Positions 1 through 8,292 of a stretch of DNA of 64,000 nucleotides are shown here, piece after piece. This stretch comes from JAYYPW01 sp036128855 (GTDB taxonomy: Bacteria > Pseudomonadota > Gammaproteobacteria > Comchoanobacterales > Comchoanobacteraceae): contig JAYYPW010000011.1 of assembly GCA_036128855.1 (NCBI GenBank), forward strand, positions 60,856 to 124,855. The letters run 5' to 3'. The notes under the pieces are model-generated. The model did no database searches, was not told the DNA's origin, and saw nothing but the letters and a program-made list of their open reading frames with translations. Position numbers and translations under genes: made by a program. The first letter of the stretch is position 1, and each line of letters opens with the position of its first letter.

Positions 1-714
1 ACTCTGGCAACGGGTTTAGCATTGGCACGTCATCTTAAAAAAATTGCTGTTTGTGTAGGTGTGTGTCCAGGTTTTGTTGGAAATAGAATGGTCATAAGGT
101 ATTTCCAGCAAGTTGAATATTTATTGCTTAGTGGTGTGCCGCCACATATTATAGATAAAGCTCTCGAGGATTTTGGTTTTGCAATGGGGCCTTGTAAGAT
201 GGCCGATATGTCTGGTTTGGATATTTCTATGCGAATGATGCCAGGTGACACTTTAGCTGCTTTTATGGTCAAAAATGGTAGGTTGGGTCAAAAGTCGCAT
301 GCGGGTTTTTATAATTATGCATCTGGTAATTATGTGCCACAACCTTCTGATCACGCCCATGACCTGATCAGTAAATATGCTAAAAAACGTGGTGTTGAGG
401 TAAAAGAATATACAACTCATGAGATTGTTGATCGTTGTGTTTTTTCTCTCATTAATGAGGGGGTTCATATACTTGAAGAAGGTGTGGTTTCCCGAGCTAG
501 TGATATTGACTTAGTTTATGTCCATGGCTATGGCTTTCCTGCTTATCGTGGAGGACCTATGTTTTATGCTGACAGCGTAGGTTTAGCCATTGTACGTGAT
601 AAAATTGCTACTTTTGCAAAAACGCAACATAAGCTGTGGCCACATTCTAGTATGTTGCAAGCAGTGATCCGTTCAGGTGGTAAACTTTACCAGCAAAAAG
701 TAAACCGCTTTTAG
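1..714 (+). CDS. 3-hydroxyacyl-CoA dehydrogenase, C-terminal part (FadB/FadJ-like), cut by the window edge
   Basis: The reading frame is open from base 1, so this is the 3' end of a longer gene; the TTG at 22 is not a credible start. The visible 237 residues hold the two C-terminal dehydrogenase domains of multifunctional beta-oxidation enzymes. The first carries the family motif GFVGNRM, followed by a helical dimerisation segment ending near GPCKMADMSGLD. The second carries NEGVHILEEGVVSRASDID and GYGFPAYRGGPMFYAD, closely matching the FadB family. The enzyme oxidises 3-hydroxyacyl-CoA with NAD in the cytoplasm; the full protein usually also has an N-terminal enoyl-CoA hydratase domain, which would lie outside the window. 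The next gene starts 10 bases after the stop, and its AGGAG ribosome site overlaps this gene's stop codon, so the two are probably cotranscribed. FadB and FadJ cannot be separated from this piece. Confidence 0.9.
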   Translation, partial: TLATGLALARHLKKIAVCVGVCPGFVGNRMVIRYFQQVEYLLLSGVPPHIIDKALEDFGFAMGPCKMADMSGLDISMRMMPGDTLAAFMVKNGRLGQKSHAGFYNYASGNYVPQPSDHAHDLISKYAKKRGVEVKEYTTHEIVDRCVFSLINEGVHILEEGVVSRASDIDLVYVHGYGFPAYRGGPMFYADSVGLAIVRDKIATFAKTQHKLWPHSSMLQAVIRSGGKLYQQKVNRF

Positions 715-724
715 GAGTGATAGT

Positions 725-1870
725 ATGGTTGAAAGAAAGAGAACTTCATCAATACAGATTAATATGTTTTCTGAATTAGAAAAAAGTAAACGCCGTAAAG
801 CTGATCTTGCTCATGAAGATTCGAGGCAACATCTTATAGAGCAAAAACAGAGCCTGTCCAATTTCGTGCAAGAAAAGATTAAAGAATTAGAAAATTCCCA
901 TCCATTACCTCCGTCTTTACAAGGGGTTGTTAATTTTATTGAAAAGATACCTTTTATTCATGATCCTGATGCTAGAGAGTATGAGGAGAAGTATGCTATT
1001 TTAGAGTCACTGAGGGCAGTAAAAGAAAATAAAGTAATTACCATAAGGTTACGTGAAGTTTTAGATATAATGCCTGATCAATCAGGTGCAAAAAATTTGT
1101 TGCAGCAAATATTAGATAATGTTGATAAAACGTATCCTAGTGACGCAGGTCGAACTACTCATCAAGAATGCATAAACTTTATCCATGAAAGTTTGCAAGA
1201 AAGCGTTATTGATGGTGAATTTATGCGGAAATTTTTTGATCTACTTTGGTTAAATACGCAAACTTCAACAGCGACAATGGCAACTTTAGGTGGTTTCTTG
1301 ACTGAGGGAAATGCACTTTATGAAAAATGTATAGAAAAAGGAATATATGTTCAAAATAGTAAATTCACTACTAAATTTCAGAAGAAAAGGGGCGCAGAAC
1401 ACCACATTTTTATCAGAAAAAAAGGTTGCTTGAGTTTTAATAAGATTGTATCGGGCGATCTTAAGCAATTTATTTCCTGCGATGTAGAAAGTCAAATCCT
1501 CTATAATACACAAACTGGGAAGTATCAAGATTATACACAGAAAATTAAAAAGATTGACCCAGACAATTCAGTCAGTAACGATATGGGAGACTTCAAAGAA
1601 TCTATCCAGTCGTTAGTGAAGGGGTTAACTAATATTCAAAACCAACAACAATATCATGCTGATTTGATAAAATGCCGCCGTTTGTTAAATGAACAAGGTA
1701 CAGAAATAAAAAGTGTTACAGGTTTGAGCTTTCTGGAGCGTATAATCAAACTAGTATTAAATACGTTACACAAATATAGATTGGTTGAGGATAATGACTA
1801 TTTAAGAACGCTCAATGAAAAACCAGATGACAGTTATATTGCATTCGTAAAGCCTACAAGGCCAATGTAA
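725..1870 (+). CDS. Hypothetical protein, 381 aa
   Basis: Not recognised. The ATG at 725 is supported by AGGAGTG 5 to 12 bases upstream, overlapping the stop of the preceding beta-oxidation gene, so translational coupling is likely. The protein is hydrophilic, without signal peptide or membrane segment. The N-terminal ~70 residues are charged and probably helical. The centre (about residues 200-270) looks like a mixed alpha/beta domain with an aromatic and lysine-rich stretch, and the C-terminus is helical. It is convergent with the coiled-coil gene at 1923-3314. No catalytic motif is visible. It may be a host-directed protein like other orphans in the window, but that is only inference from company and composition. 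Confidence 0.72.
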   Translation: MVERKRTSSIQINMFSELEKSKRRKADLAHEDSRQHLIEQKQSLSNFVQEKIKELENSHPLPPSLQGVVNFIEKIPFIHDPDAREYEEKYAILESLRAVKENKVITIRLREVLDIMPDQSGAKNLLQQILDNVDKTYPSDAGRTTHQECINFIHESLQESVIDGEFMRKFFDLLWLNTQTSTATMATLGGFLTEGNALYEKCIEKGIYVQNSKFTTKFQKKRGAEHHIFIRKKGCLSFNKIVSGDLKQFISCDVESQILYNTQTGKYQDYTQKIKKIDPDNSVSNDMGDFKESIQSLVKGLTNIQNQQQYHADLIKCRRLLNEQGTEIKSVTGLSFLERIIKLVLNTLHKYRLVEDNDYLRTLNEKPDDSYIAFVKPTRPM

Positions 1871-1922
1871 ATACAATATTGTCGATATTTTAAGATGATA
1901 TAATGTATGAATATTTTTAGAT

Positions 1923-3314
1923 TTAGTTTATCTTTCTTTTCAGCACTTTATTCTCTTGGGTACTGTTTTCTTTTAGCTCACTAATGATGTTCGTATGTAC
2001 GTAGTGTTGATGTTGTTTAGCTTTCTCTTCCCATCGTTGGCAAAAGTCTGGTAAGCTCGAAAATCCAAGCTTTGCATAGATTCTTTTTATGAGCGCTAAT
2101 AATATTTTCTTATGTTTTGCTATATCTTTGTAGTCATTGGTTGTACTGTTCAAATTGCTGAAATCAGTGGTCTGTACTTTTCTTTTTAGCCTTTCTAATT
2201 GATTAATATCCTCTTTTTTTTTATTTGTATATTGTTCTTTGTACACTTTTGTTTCTTTCTCTAATTTTTTTATTAACTTATTACAATAATTTTTTACATC
2301 GTCTGCTTGTGTGAGTAGAGGTTCTTCTAGCTTTTTGTCCGCTGCTATAATTTTTTCTACGTTATTGACGATATCACTAACTTCGATCTTTAATTGCGTC
2401 ATGGCTGGTATATTATCATCAATTACATATTCTCTTTTAATTCGACAACTTATTAATGGCATAGTTCCACTATATAGATCAGGAATAATTAGGTCATAGG
2501 ATGATGTATAACTTGTCTTAAATTTGTCATTATCAATAATTTCAAAATTGCTATTAATTTCATATTCTTTGTCGCTGCGCCAAAGTGCAAAGTGCTCGGG
2601 ATTTTGGTCGCTGAAATTACCGCCAATTCCATCACTATCAGGTAATATTTGTATCAACTTATCAATAATATCTGGTTGAAATGACTGTGTCATATAGTAG
2701 AGTGCATAGATGATCTTTTTTGTAAATTCTGGGCTTAAATTTTCAAATAATAAGGAGGTATGGCTGGTTGATTCAACGTTTTCTAGCGATTTAAGTTTCT
2801 CAATGTTATCTGCTAAATGTTTTTTGTCTTTCTCATTGCTATCAATCTGTTGGATAATTTTATCTACTTTATCTAAACTATTCTTGTGCAAGTCAATTTC
2901 ATAAGCATTTACTATATCAACATTAGTGCTATTACTAAGAAGTTTTTTCTTTAAGTTTTCTTCTTCGTGTCCATTGATTGTAATGTTTTTTCCTTTATCG
3001 CGTAGAATGATATCTATGTATATTTGTCTTTTTGCGCTTTTGATATCTTCATTTATCTGCTTACTAAGATAGTTATTTTGTATGTTTAGTTTTTCAGGTA
3101 ACCAATCTCCAAAGAAAAACTCAGATTTGGGTCTTCTGTGATTTACATTATCGATTTTGTTTCGCAATTTATCGATTTTTTCCCCAATGATTTCTAGTAA
3201 TGCATTTTTTTGTGCCTCAGGGGTATAAAGAGTGGACATCTTTTCTATACTGCTAGTAAAGATATTATTGTATAGTTGGTCTTTTAGATCTCTCGCATCA
3301 CGGGAATATGCCAT
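1923..3314 (-). CDS. Hypothetical coiled-coil protein, 463 aa
   Basis: Not recognised. The frame is open from an ATG at 3350, but the ATG at 3314 (MAYSRDARDLKDQ) is the more natural start because the first 12 residues of the longer form look like translated non-coding AT-rich DNA; neither has a strong ribosome site. The protein is very rich in Lys, Asn, Ile and Asp. Probable coiled coils lie at about residues 130-190 and again between about 310 and 390. A central region (about 195-300) looks globular, with LFENLSPEFTKK and LPDSDGIGG. No signal peptide or membrane helix. It lies downstream of dnaJ on the same strand with a gap of about 130 bases and no clear terminator, so read-through from the heat-shock operon is possible. 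Confidence 0.7.
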   Translation of the reverse strand: MAYSRDARDLKDQLYNNIFTSSIEKMSTLYTPEAQKNALLEIIGEKIDKLRNKIDNVNHRRPKSEFFFGDWLPEKLNIQNNYLSKQINEDIKSAKRQIYIDIILRDKGKNITINGHEEENLKKKLLSNSTNVDIVNAYEIDLHKNSLDKVDKIIQQIDSNEKDKKHLADNIEKLKSLENVESTSHTSLLFENLSPEFTKKIIYALYYMTQSFQPDIIDKLIQILPDSDGIGGNFSDQNPEHFALWRSDKEYEINSNFEIIDNDKFKTSYTSSYDLIIPDLYSGTMPLISCRIKREYVIDDNIPAMTQLKIEVSDIVNNVEKIIAADKKLEEPLLTQADDVKNYCNKLIKKLEKETKVYKEQYTNKKKEDINQLERLKRKVQTTDFSNLNSTTNDYKDIAKHKKILLALIKRIYAKLGFSSLPDFCQRWEEKAKQHQHYVHTNIISELKENSTQENKVLKRKIN

Positions 3315-3443
3315 ATTAATCAATATAATGTCTTGATTAATGTATAGCACAAATATATTTTTGTTCGCGATTTTTACATAAAATATTGCTATTTTCGAGC
3401 TAAAGGCTGTAGTTCACCAAAGAGAAAGGATTGTTTATGTTTT

Positions 3444-4586
3444 TCATGAGCTAATGTTTTGGAAGAACTGCTTTATTCGATTGAACCACGATACGGTTTT
3501 GGGGTTATGTTTGTCGCCACCTTGCGCTAGGGATTGTGCAAATTTTTCAAGTAAGTCACGCTGTTCAGAAGATAAACGCACTGGAGTTTCCATTTTAACT
3601 TTACAGATTAAGTCTCCAGTGCTGCTGCCACGAAGACTTTTAACGCCTTTTCCACGTAGTCTAAATGTCGCGCCTGTTTGTGTTTCTGGGGGAATCTTAA
3701 TTGTTACTTTGCCAGTTATCGTTGGTATTTCAACGGTGCTTCCTAGTGCAGCCTGGGTGAACTGGAGTGGTGCTTCGCAATGTAAATCATTACCTTCCCT
3801 GGTGAAAATAGGATGCGGTTTCACTTGTACTTCTATGTATAAATCTCCAGCAGGGCCGCCATCTGGACTTGCTTCTCCTTCACCGGTTAAACGAATACGG
3901 TTGCCATCGTCAATACCTGCAGGTACTTTAATTGCTACTTTACGTAATTTCTCTTTACGTCCACGGCCATTACAGGATGGGCATGGATTTTTGATAATAG
4001 TTCCCTTACCTCGGCAGTGTGGACAGGGCTGCTGTAAGCTTATAAAGCCCTGTTGTATTCGTACTTGCCCAACACCATTACAGGTTGGACACGTTACAAT
4101 ATCGCTTGCAGATTTAGCACCTTTACCATGACAGGTATCACAAGTTGCTAGACTGCGAAATTCTATCTCTTTTTCTAGTCCAGATATAGCTTCTTCAAGT
4201 GATAATGCTAGTTTATAGCTAAGGTCTTGCCCAGCGTGTACGCGAGACCCTCCGCCACCAAATGGATTTCCACCGACGAACTCTTCAAATATTTTGCCAA
4301 AAATATCTTCAGAAAAGTCAAAACCACCTGCACCTGTAGGTCCACCACCGGCTGAACCGTCGACAGCTTGATGGCCAAACTGATCATAAGCAGCACGTTT
4401 TTGTTCATCACTCAATACACTGTATGCTTCATTGATATATTTGAATTTCTTTTCGGCTTCCTTGTTGTCTTTGTTACGATCTGGGTGATATTTCATCGCA
4501 AGACGTCTATACGCCTTTTTAATAGAATCAGCGTCAGCTTGTTTATTGACGCCTAAAGCTTCATAGTAGTCTTGTTTTTTAGTCAT
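3444..4586 (-). CDS. dnaJ: Chaperone protein DnaJ (Hsp40)
   Basis: DnaJ delivers unfolded substrates to DnaK and stimulates its ATPase. All classical type I parts are present: J domain at residues 1-70 with the HPD motif (KYHPDRN); a Gly/Phe-rich linker at about 72-115; a zinc-binding domain with four CxxCxGxG modules (CDTCHGKG, CPTCNGVG, CPHCRGKG, CPSCNGRG) at about 147-212; and the C-terminal beta-rich substrate-binding region. Length of 380 residues is normal. The start at 4586 lies 14 bases after the dnaK stop, so dnaJ is the last gene of the grpE-dnaK-dnaJ cluster and probably depends on the promoter before dnaK. Confidence 0.98.
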   Translation of the reverse strand: MTKKQDYYEALGVNKQADADSIKKAYRRLAMKYHPDRNKDNKEAEKKFKYINEAYSVLSDEQKRAAYDQFGHQAVDGSAGGGPTGAGGFDFSEDIFGKIFEEFVGGNPFGGGGSRVHAGQDLSYKLALSLEEAISGLEKEIEFRSLATCDTCHGKGAKSASDIVTCPTCNGVGQVRIQQGFISLQQPCPHCRGKGTIIKNPCPSCNGRGRKEKLRKVAIKVPAGIDDGNRIRLTGEGEASPDGGPAGDLYIEVQVKPHPIFTREGNDLHCEAPLQFTQAALGSTVEIPTITGKVTIKIPPETQTGATFRLRGKGVKSLRGSSTGDLICKVKMETPVRLSSEQRDLLEKFAQSLAQGGDKHNPKTVSWFNRIKQFFQNISS

Positions 4587-4599
4587 AATTAGCTCTTAA

Positions 4600-6516
4600 T
4601 TATGATTTATCGTCGTCTTTGACTTCTTTAAAGTCAGCATCAACTACATCGTCCGCTGTTGCAGATGTTTCAGCTTGCTGTTCTGCTCCAGGTTGTGCAC
4701 TGTAAAGTTTTTGAGCGAGTTTACCGCTAGCTTCTTCTAGTTCTTGCTTCGCTTCTTCGATGCTTTCTTTTTCTTTACTTTTCACTGCTTCTTCAAGTTT
4801 GCTACAACATGCTTCTAGACCAGATTTTTCTTCTTCTGTGATCTTGTCAGCGGCATCTTTTATTGCTTTACGTGTAGCGTGGATCATTTGTTCACTCTCA
4901 TTGCAAAGTGTGACTAGCTCTTGGAATTGCTTGTCACTTTCAGCGTGTTGTTCTGCGTCTTGTACCATTTTTTCTATCTCATCATCACTTAGTCCACCTT
5001 TGGCCTTAATGACAATGGATTGTTGTTTACCTGTGGCTTTGTCCTTAGCAGAAACATTTAAGATACCATTGGCATCAATGTCGAACATAACTTCAATCTG
5101 CGGCATACCCCGTGGTGCAGGTGGTATGTCAGCTAAGTTGAACTCTCCAAGTGATTTGTTTTGGGACGCTATGCTACGCTCACCTTGTATTACGTGTACA
5201 GTAACAGCGGTTTGGTTGTCGCTTGCTGTAGAGAAGGTTTGCGTCGCTTTAGTTGGGATGGTGGTGTTTTTCTTGATGAGGGGAGTCATCACACCGCCCA
5301 TGGTTTCAATACCTAACGAGAGTGGTGTTACGTCTAATAAGAGGATGTCGTTAACATCGCCAGATAAAACTCCACCCTGGATTGCAGCACCAACCGCTAC
5401 AGCTTCATCAGGGTTAACATCACGGCGAGGCTCTTTTTTGAAGTACTCTTTAACAGCTTCTTGTACCTTTGGCATACGGGTTTGCCCACCTACCAAAATT
5501 ACGTCGTCTATATTACTTATTGAAATTTTAGCATCTTTCACGGCAGTTTTACATGGTTCAATACTTCTTGTGATAAGATCTTCGACGAGTGATTCGAATT
5601 TAGCGCGCGTTACTTTTATGTTTAAGTGTTTAGGACCGCTAGCGTCAGCAGTAATATAAGGAAGATTTACATCAGTTTGCTGAGATGAGGAAAGTTCAAT
5701 TTTAGCTTTCTCTGCTGCTTCTTTCAGTCGTTGTAGAGCGAGTTGATCTTTGCTTATATCAACGCCTTGCTCTTTTTTAAACGTATCACTTAGGTAGTCA
5801 ATAAGCCTTTGGTCAAAGTCTTCTCCACCTAAGAAGGTATCACCATTTGTAGCTAATACTTCAAATTGATGCTCGCCGTCTACTTCAGCGATTTCGATGA
5901 TAGATATGTCAAATGTACCGCCTCCAAGGTCATAAACAGCAATTTTTCTATCGCCTTTCTTTTTGTCTAGGCCATATGCGAGTGCAGCAGCTGTAGGTTC
6001 GTTGATAATACGCTTTACATCAAGGCCGGCAATTTTACCAGCGTCTTTGGTGGCTTGCCTCTGTGCGTCATTAAAATATGCAGGTACAGTAACAACTGCA
6101 CTGTCTACGGTTTGGCCAAGATAGTTCTCTGCAATGCTTTTCATTTTTTGCAGAATTATAGAACCGACTTTTTCTGGAGACCATAATTCTTCTTTGCCGT
6201 TGAGTTGTACTGCAAATCGTACATCACCATTTTTAGCAGGTTTGATTTGGTAGGATACTTGGGCATTCTTAACAACTTTGTCAGAAGATTTATGTCCCAT
6301 ATACCTTTTCGTAGCGTATAAGGTATTTTTAGGATTGGTAACAGCTTGTCTTTTCGCGCTTTGGCCACAAATAATTTCATTATCAGGTGTGATACATACA
6401 TAGCTAGGTGTTGTACGAGCGCCTTCTTGGTTTTCAATAACTTTTACTTCGTTGTTTTCGCGTATAGCTACGCAAGAGTTGGTTGTTCCCAGATCGATTC
6501 CAATGGTGATTCCCAT
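4600..6516 (-). CDS. dnaK: Chaperone protein DnaK (Hsp70)
   Basis: Main cytoplasmic Hsp70: ATP-driven binding and release of unfolded polypeptides, with DnaJ as co-chaperone and GrpE as exchange factor. The 638 residues show the phosphate-1 motif IGIDLGTTNSCVA at the N-terminus, the second signature YDLGGGTFDISI near residue 195, the third VILVGGQTRMPKVQ near 340, the linker DVNDILLLDVTPLSLG, and the alpha-helical lid ending in an acidic tail (KEVKDDDKS). Length is that of other proteobacterial DnaK. GGAG lies just upstream of the start. It is preceded by its own sigma-32-like promoter, in addition to any read-through from grpE. Confidence 0.99.
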   Translation of the reverse strand: MGITIGIDLGTTNSCVAIRENNEVKVIENQEGARTTPSYVCITPDNEIICGQSAKRQAVTNPKNTLYATKRYMGHKSSDKVVKNAQVSYQIKPAKNGDVRFAVQLNGKEELWSPEKVGSIILQKMKSIAENYLGQTVDSAVVTVPAYFNDAQRQATKDAGKIAGLDVKRIINEPTAAALAYGLDKKKGDRKIAVYDLGGGTFDISIIEIAEVDGEHQFEVLATNGDTFLGGEDFDQRLIDYLSDTFKKEQGVDISKDQLALQRLKEAAEKAKIELSSSQQTDVNLPYITADASGPKHLNIKVTRAKFESLVEDLITRSIEPCKTAVKDAKISISNIDDVILVGGQTRMPKVQEAVKEYFKKEPRRDVNPDEAVAVGAAIQGGVLSGDVNDILLLDVTPLSLGIETMGGVMTPLIKKNTTIPTKATQTFSTASDNQTAVTVHVIQGERSIASQNKSLGEFNLADIPPAPRGMPQIEVMFDIDANGILNVSAKDKATGKQQSIVIKAKGGLSDDEIEKMVQDAEQHAESDKQFQELVTLCNESEQMIHATRKAIKDAADKITEEEKSGLEACCSKLEEAVKSKEKESIEEAKQELEEASGKLAQKLYSAQPGAEQQAETSATADDVVDADFKEVKDDDKS

Positions 6517-6562
6517 AATATGCTCCTGTAGTTTCGTTAAGGTATCATTTTCATTACTACCT

Positions 6563-6590
6563 ATATAAGGGTGGCTAATATTTTTTCAAG
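6563..6590 (-). promoter_or_regulatory. Sigma-32-type heat-shock promoter of dnaK
   Basis: Read on the minus strand, CTTGAAA (complement of 6584-6590) is followed after 12 bases by CCCTTATAT (complement of 6563-6571). The RpoH consensus is CTTGAAA and CCCCATnT with about 13 to 14 bases between, so the -35 part is perfect and the -10 part close. The start of dnaK lies about 45 bases downstream, which leaves a short leader. The location inside the grpE-dnaK gap suggests heat-shock control of dnaK-dnaJ separate from grpE. Confidence 0.72.
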
Positions 6591-6775
6591 GTATTCGGAT
6601 AAAAAAAATGTGTATATCTGTGAATTTCTATTATGATTGGAAAAAAACACATGATTTTTTAGTTATTACTTGGTATTTGCAAATGCTCAATAGTTACATA
6701 ACATAAGATGTCTAGTTGCAAATATTTCTACCATTCATAAAAAAACATCCGTTTTAAATTGGCGTTTGTGTAGAA

Positions 6776-7396
6776 TTAATTCGGGTTGTTTGCAACGATT
6801 ACCCTTGCAGGTCTTAGTAGTCTATCTTTAATCATATAGCCAGTTTGAATCACTTTGATGATTTGGTTGTGTGCAACGTCGGGTTGAGGTTGCATTACCA
6901 TAGCTTCATGTAAATGGGGGTCGTAACTTTCGTTAATTGGATCGAAGGGTGTGATCTGGTTTTTAGCTAATGTCTTATTAAAGATATCTAGCATCAGTTC
7001 TAGGCCTTTTTTTTGCTCGCCTTCTGCAGCATCGATGCCTTGGTGTAGGGCATCTGCAATGCTTAAAAGATCTTTGGCAAAGTTTTGTGTGGCGTAGTCT
7101 CTCGCTTTCGTAACTTCTCGTTGATGCCTGTCTTGTAGGTTGCGTATTTCGGCAAGATGACGAAGTTTATTTTCTTTGTTTTCTTTCTCATGTTCTTGTT
7201 TTATTGAATGCAGATTTTCTTTTAAAGACTTTATTTCAGAATCTTGCTTATTTTCTGTTTCAACAGTGTCTGAATTTTGTGTGGGTTTAGTCTCAGATGA
7301 GGGAATTTCATCAGAGGGTGTTGGATTAGCTCTTTGCATCTTTTCATATGTACTGGTTTCAGGTTTTTGTTGATTCTCGGCTTCTGTATGGTTCAT
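6776..7396 (-). CDS. grpE: Nucleotide exchange factor GrpE
   Basis: GrpE releases ADP from DnaK. The 206-residue protein has a disordered, acidic, Ser/Thr-rich N-terminus (1-55), a long charged helix (about 56-110) that forms the parallel dimer coiled coil, and the C-terminal beta domain with the family pattern NESYDPHLHEAM and IKVIQTGYMIKDRLLRPARVIVA. The gap of 259 bases to dnaK holds a separate heat-shock promoter. GAGG lies shortly before the ATG. Length and order (grpE-dnaK-dnaJ) are those usual in many bacteria. Confidence 0.97.
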   Translation of the reverse strand: MNHTEAENQQKPETSTYEKMQRANPTPSDEIPSSETKPTQNSDTVETENKQDSEIKSLKENLHSIKQEHEKENKENKLRHLAEIRNLQDRHQREVTKARDYATQNFAKDLLSIADALHQGIDAAEGEQKKGLELMLDIFNKTLAKNQITPFDPINESYDPHLHEAMVMQPQPDVAHNQIIKVIQTGYMIKDRLLRPARVIVANNPN

Positions 7397-7431
7397 GGTG
7401 TGTCCTCGCTAAGCTATTCAAGTTTTGACGA

Positions 7432-7460
7432 ATTGTAGCTTAATTTCTGTTTTTTTGCAA
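7432..7460 (-). promoter_or_regulatory. Predicted sigma-70 promoter of grpE
   Basis: On the minus strand TTGCAA (complement of 7455-7460) and TACAAT (complement of 7432-7437) are separated by 17 bases. This places the start of transcription about 30 bases before the grpE ATG. No sigma-32 consensus was found next to it. Confidence 0.5.
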
Positions 7461-7580
7461 TCTGCATTCGGGTATATTTTTGTGGTTTTTGATATCTGGT
7501 TGTGGCAAAAACGGTGGATCGTTTGACACGGAAAAAACGCCGTGTAAGAATGAAGGACACTTATATACTTAAATCTGATT

Positions 7581-8213
7581 ATGAATACAACATGTTCCTT
7601 TAAATCTCTGATCATTGCAATTGCATTACCATTGTTAACTTTTGCTGCAGGCACAACACCTCTCGAAGACACATCACTAGTTGATGACACATTGCCTGTC
7701 GAAGATACATTGCCTGTCGAAGATACATTGCCTGTTGAAGATACAAGTCTCTCTGATGCTGTCATAGAGAAAACTTCTTCTTCTTCTTCTTCTTCTTCAA
7801 CTATAGACCCGAATAGTTGTCCAGAGTTGAGCTCATGGCACTTTGCATACGAAGTGTTATCATCTAGATCGTATACCGAAAGGCACTGCGATTTAGTCGT
7901 TGCAGATGAATTGCCAACTAACAAATGGGTTTTGAAAATTCGCTTACCTGCCTTATCTCCCTTTATTGAGAAGAAAGATACGGTCTCGATATGGTCAAAC
8001 CGCTACGATATGCGTAACTTTACCTGGAAACCCGTATACGATGACGCTTCTTCTATAATCGATCAGATTTTGAGTCAAGCAATCTTAACTGCAGAGAGTA
8101 CTAAAGGCACAACAAAAACTTGTGAGTATGCTGCTGTATATGAAGGTGTGGATGTGAGAATGTATGCTTACCTTGAAACGGAAAAGGATGATGTACTAAT
8201 TGGTGACGAGTAA
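7581..8213 (+). CDS. Putative secreted protein with a hexapeptide tandem repeat, 210 aa
   Basis: Not recognised. The N-terminus has a plausible Sec signal peptide: SFKSLIIAIALPLLTFAAG with a likely cut after AAG near residue 24. Then follow five 6-residue repeats of the type VEDTLP (7662-7751), a run of eight Ser codons (7776-7799), and a globular part from about residue 78 to the end with four Cys (in SCPEL, RHCDL and KTCEY, plus Cys5 of the signal region) that could form disulfides outside the cytoplasm. It starts 184 bases from the divergent grpE start. An overlapping minus-strand frame (7418-7924) is a shadow: it has no signal and follows the repeat in antisense. Likely periplasmic or exported; function unknown. 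Confidence 0.68.
   Translation: MNTTCSFKSLIIAIALPLLTFAAGTTPLEDTSLVDDTLPVEDTLPVEDTLPVEDTSLSDAVIEKTSSSSSSSSTIDPNSCPELSSWHFAYEVLSSRSYTERHCDLVVADELPTNKWVLKIRLPALSPFIEKKDTVSIWSNRYDMRNFTWKPVYDDASSIIDQILSQAILTAESTKGTTKTCEYAAVYEGVDVRMYAYLETEKDDVLIGDE
7662..7751 (+). repeat. Five tandem 18-bp units encoding VEDTLP-like hexapeptides
   Basis: Units at 7662-7679, 7680-7697, 7698-7715, 7716-7733 and 7734-7751 encode LEDTSL, VDDTLP, VEDTLP, VEDTLP and VEDTSL. The central units are nearly identical in DNA (gaagatacattgcctgt), pointing to recent duplication. Copy-number change would alter the length of the linker without shifting the frame. Confidence 0.9.
7776..7799 (+). repeat. Trinucleotide TCT run encoding eight serines
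   Basis: Seven TCT codons and one TCA in a row follow the hexapeptide repeat in the secreted protein gene. The unit is three bases, so slippage changes only the number of serines. Confidence 0.9.
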
Positions 8214-8292
8214 AAACGCACATAATATTTAGAGTCTAATACTGTGCTTTCATCTATGTTCTGTAGCTGAACAATCATAAATGTTGTTTCCA

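Noticed and set aside
3454..4131. Plus-strand frame of 225 codons inside dnaJ
   Set aside because: Antisense shadow of the well-conserved dnaJ coding region.
4760..5659. Plus-strand frame of 299 codons inside dnaK
   Set aside because: Antisense shadow of dnaK; Ser/Leu-rich composition typical for antisense translation.
7776..7799. Phase-variable contingency tract
   Set aside because: The repeat unit is three bases, so slippage cannot switch the frame on and off.
7418..7924. Minus-strand frame of 168 codons overlapping the secreted-protein gene
   Set aside because: It is the antisense of the signal-peptide and repeat region and conflicts with the grpE promoter. The plus frame has a signal peptide and a coherent layout.
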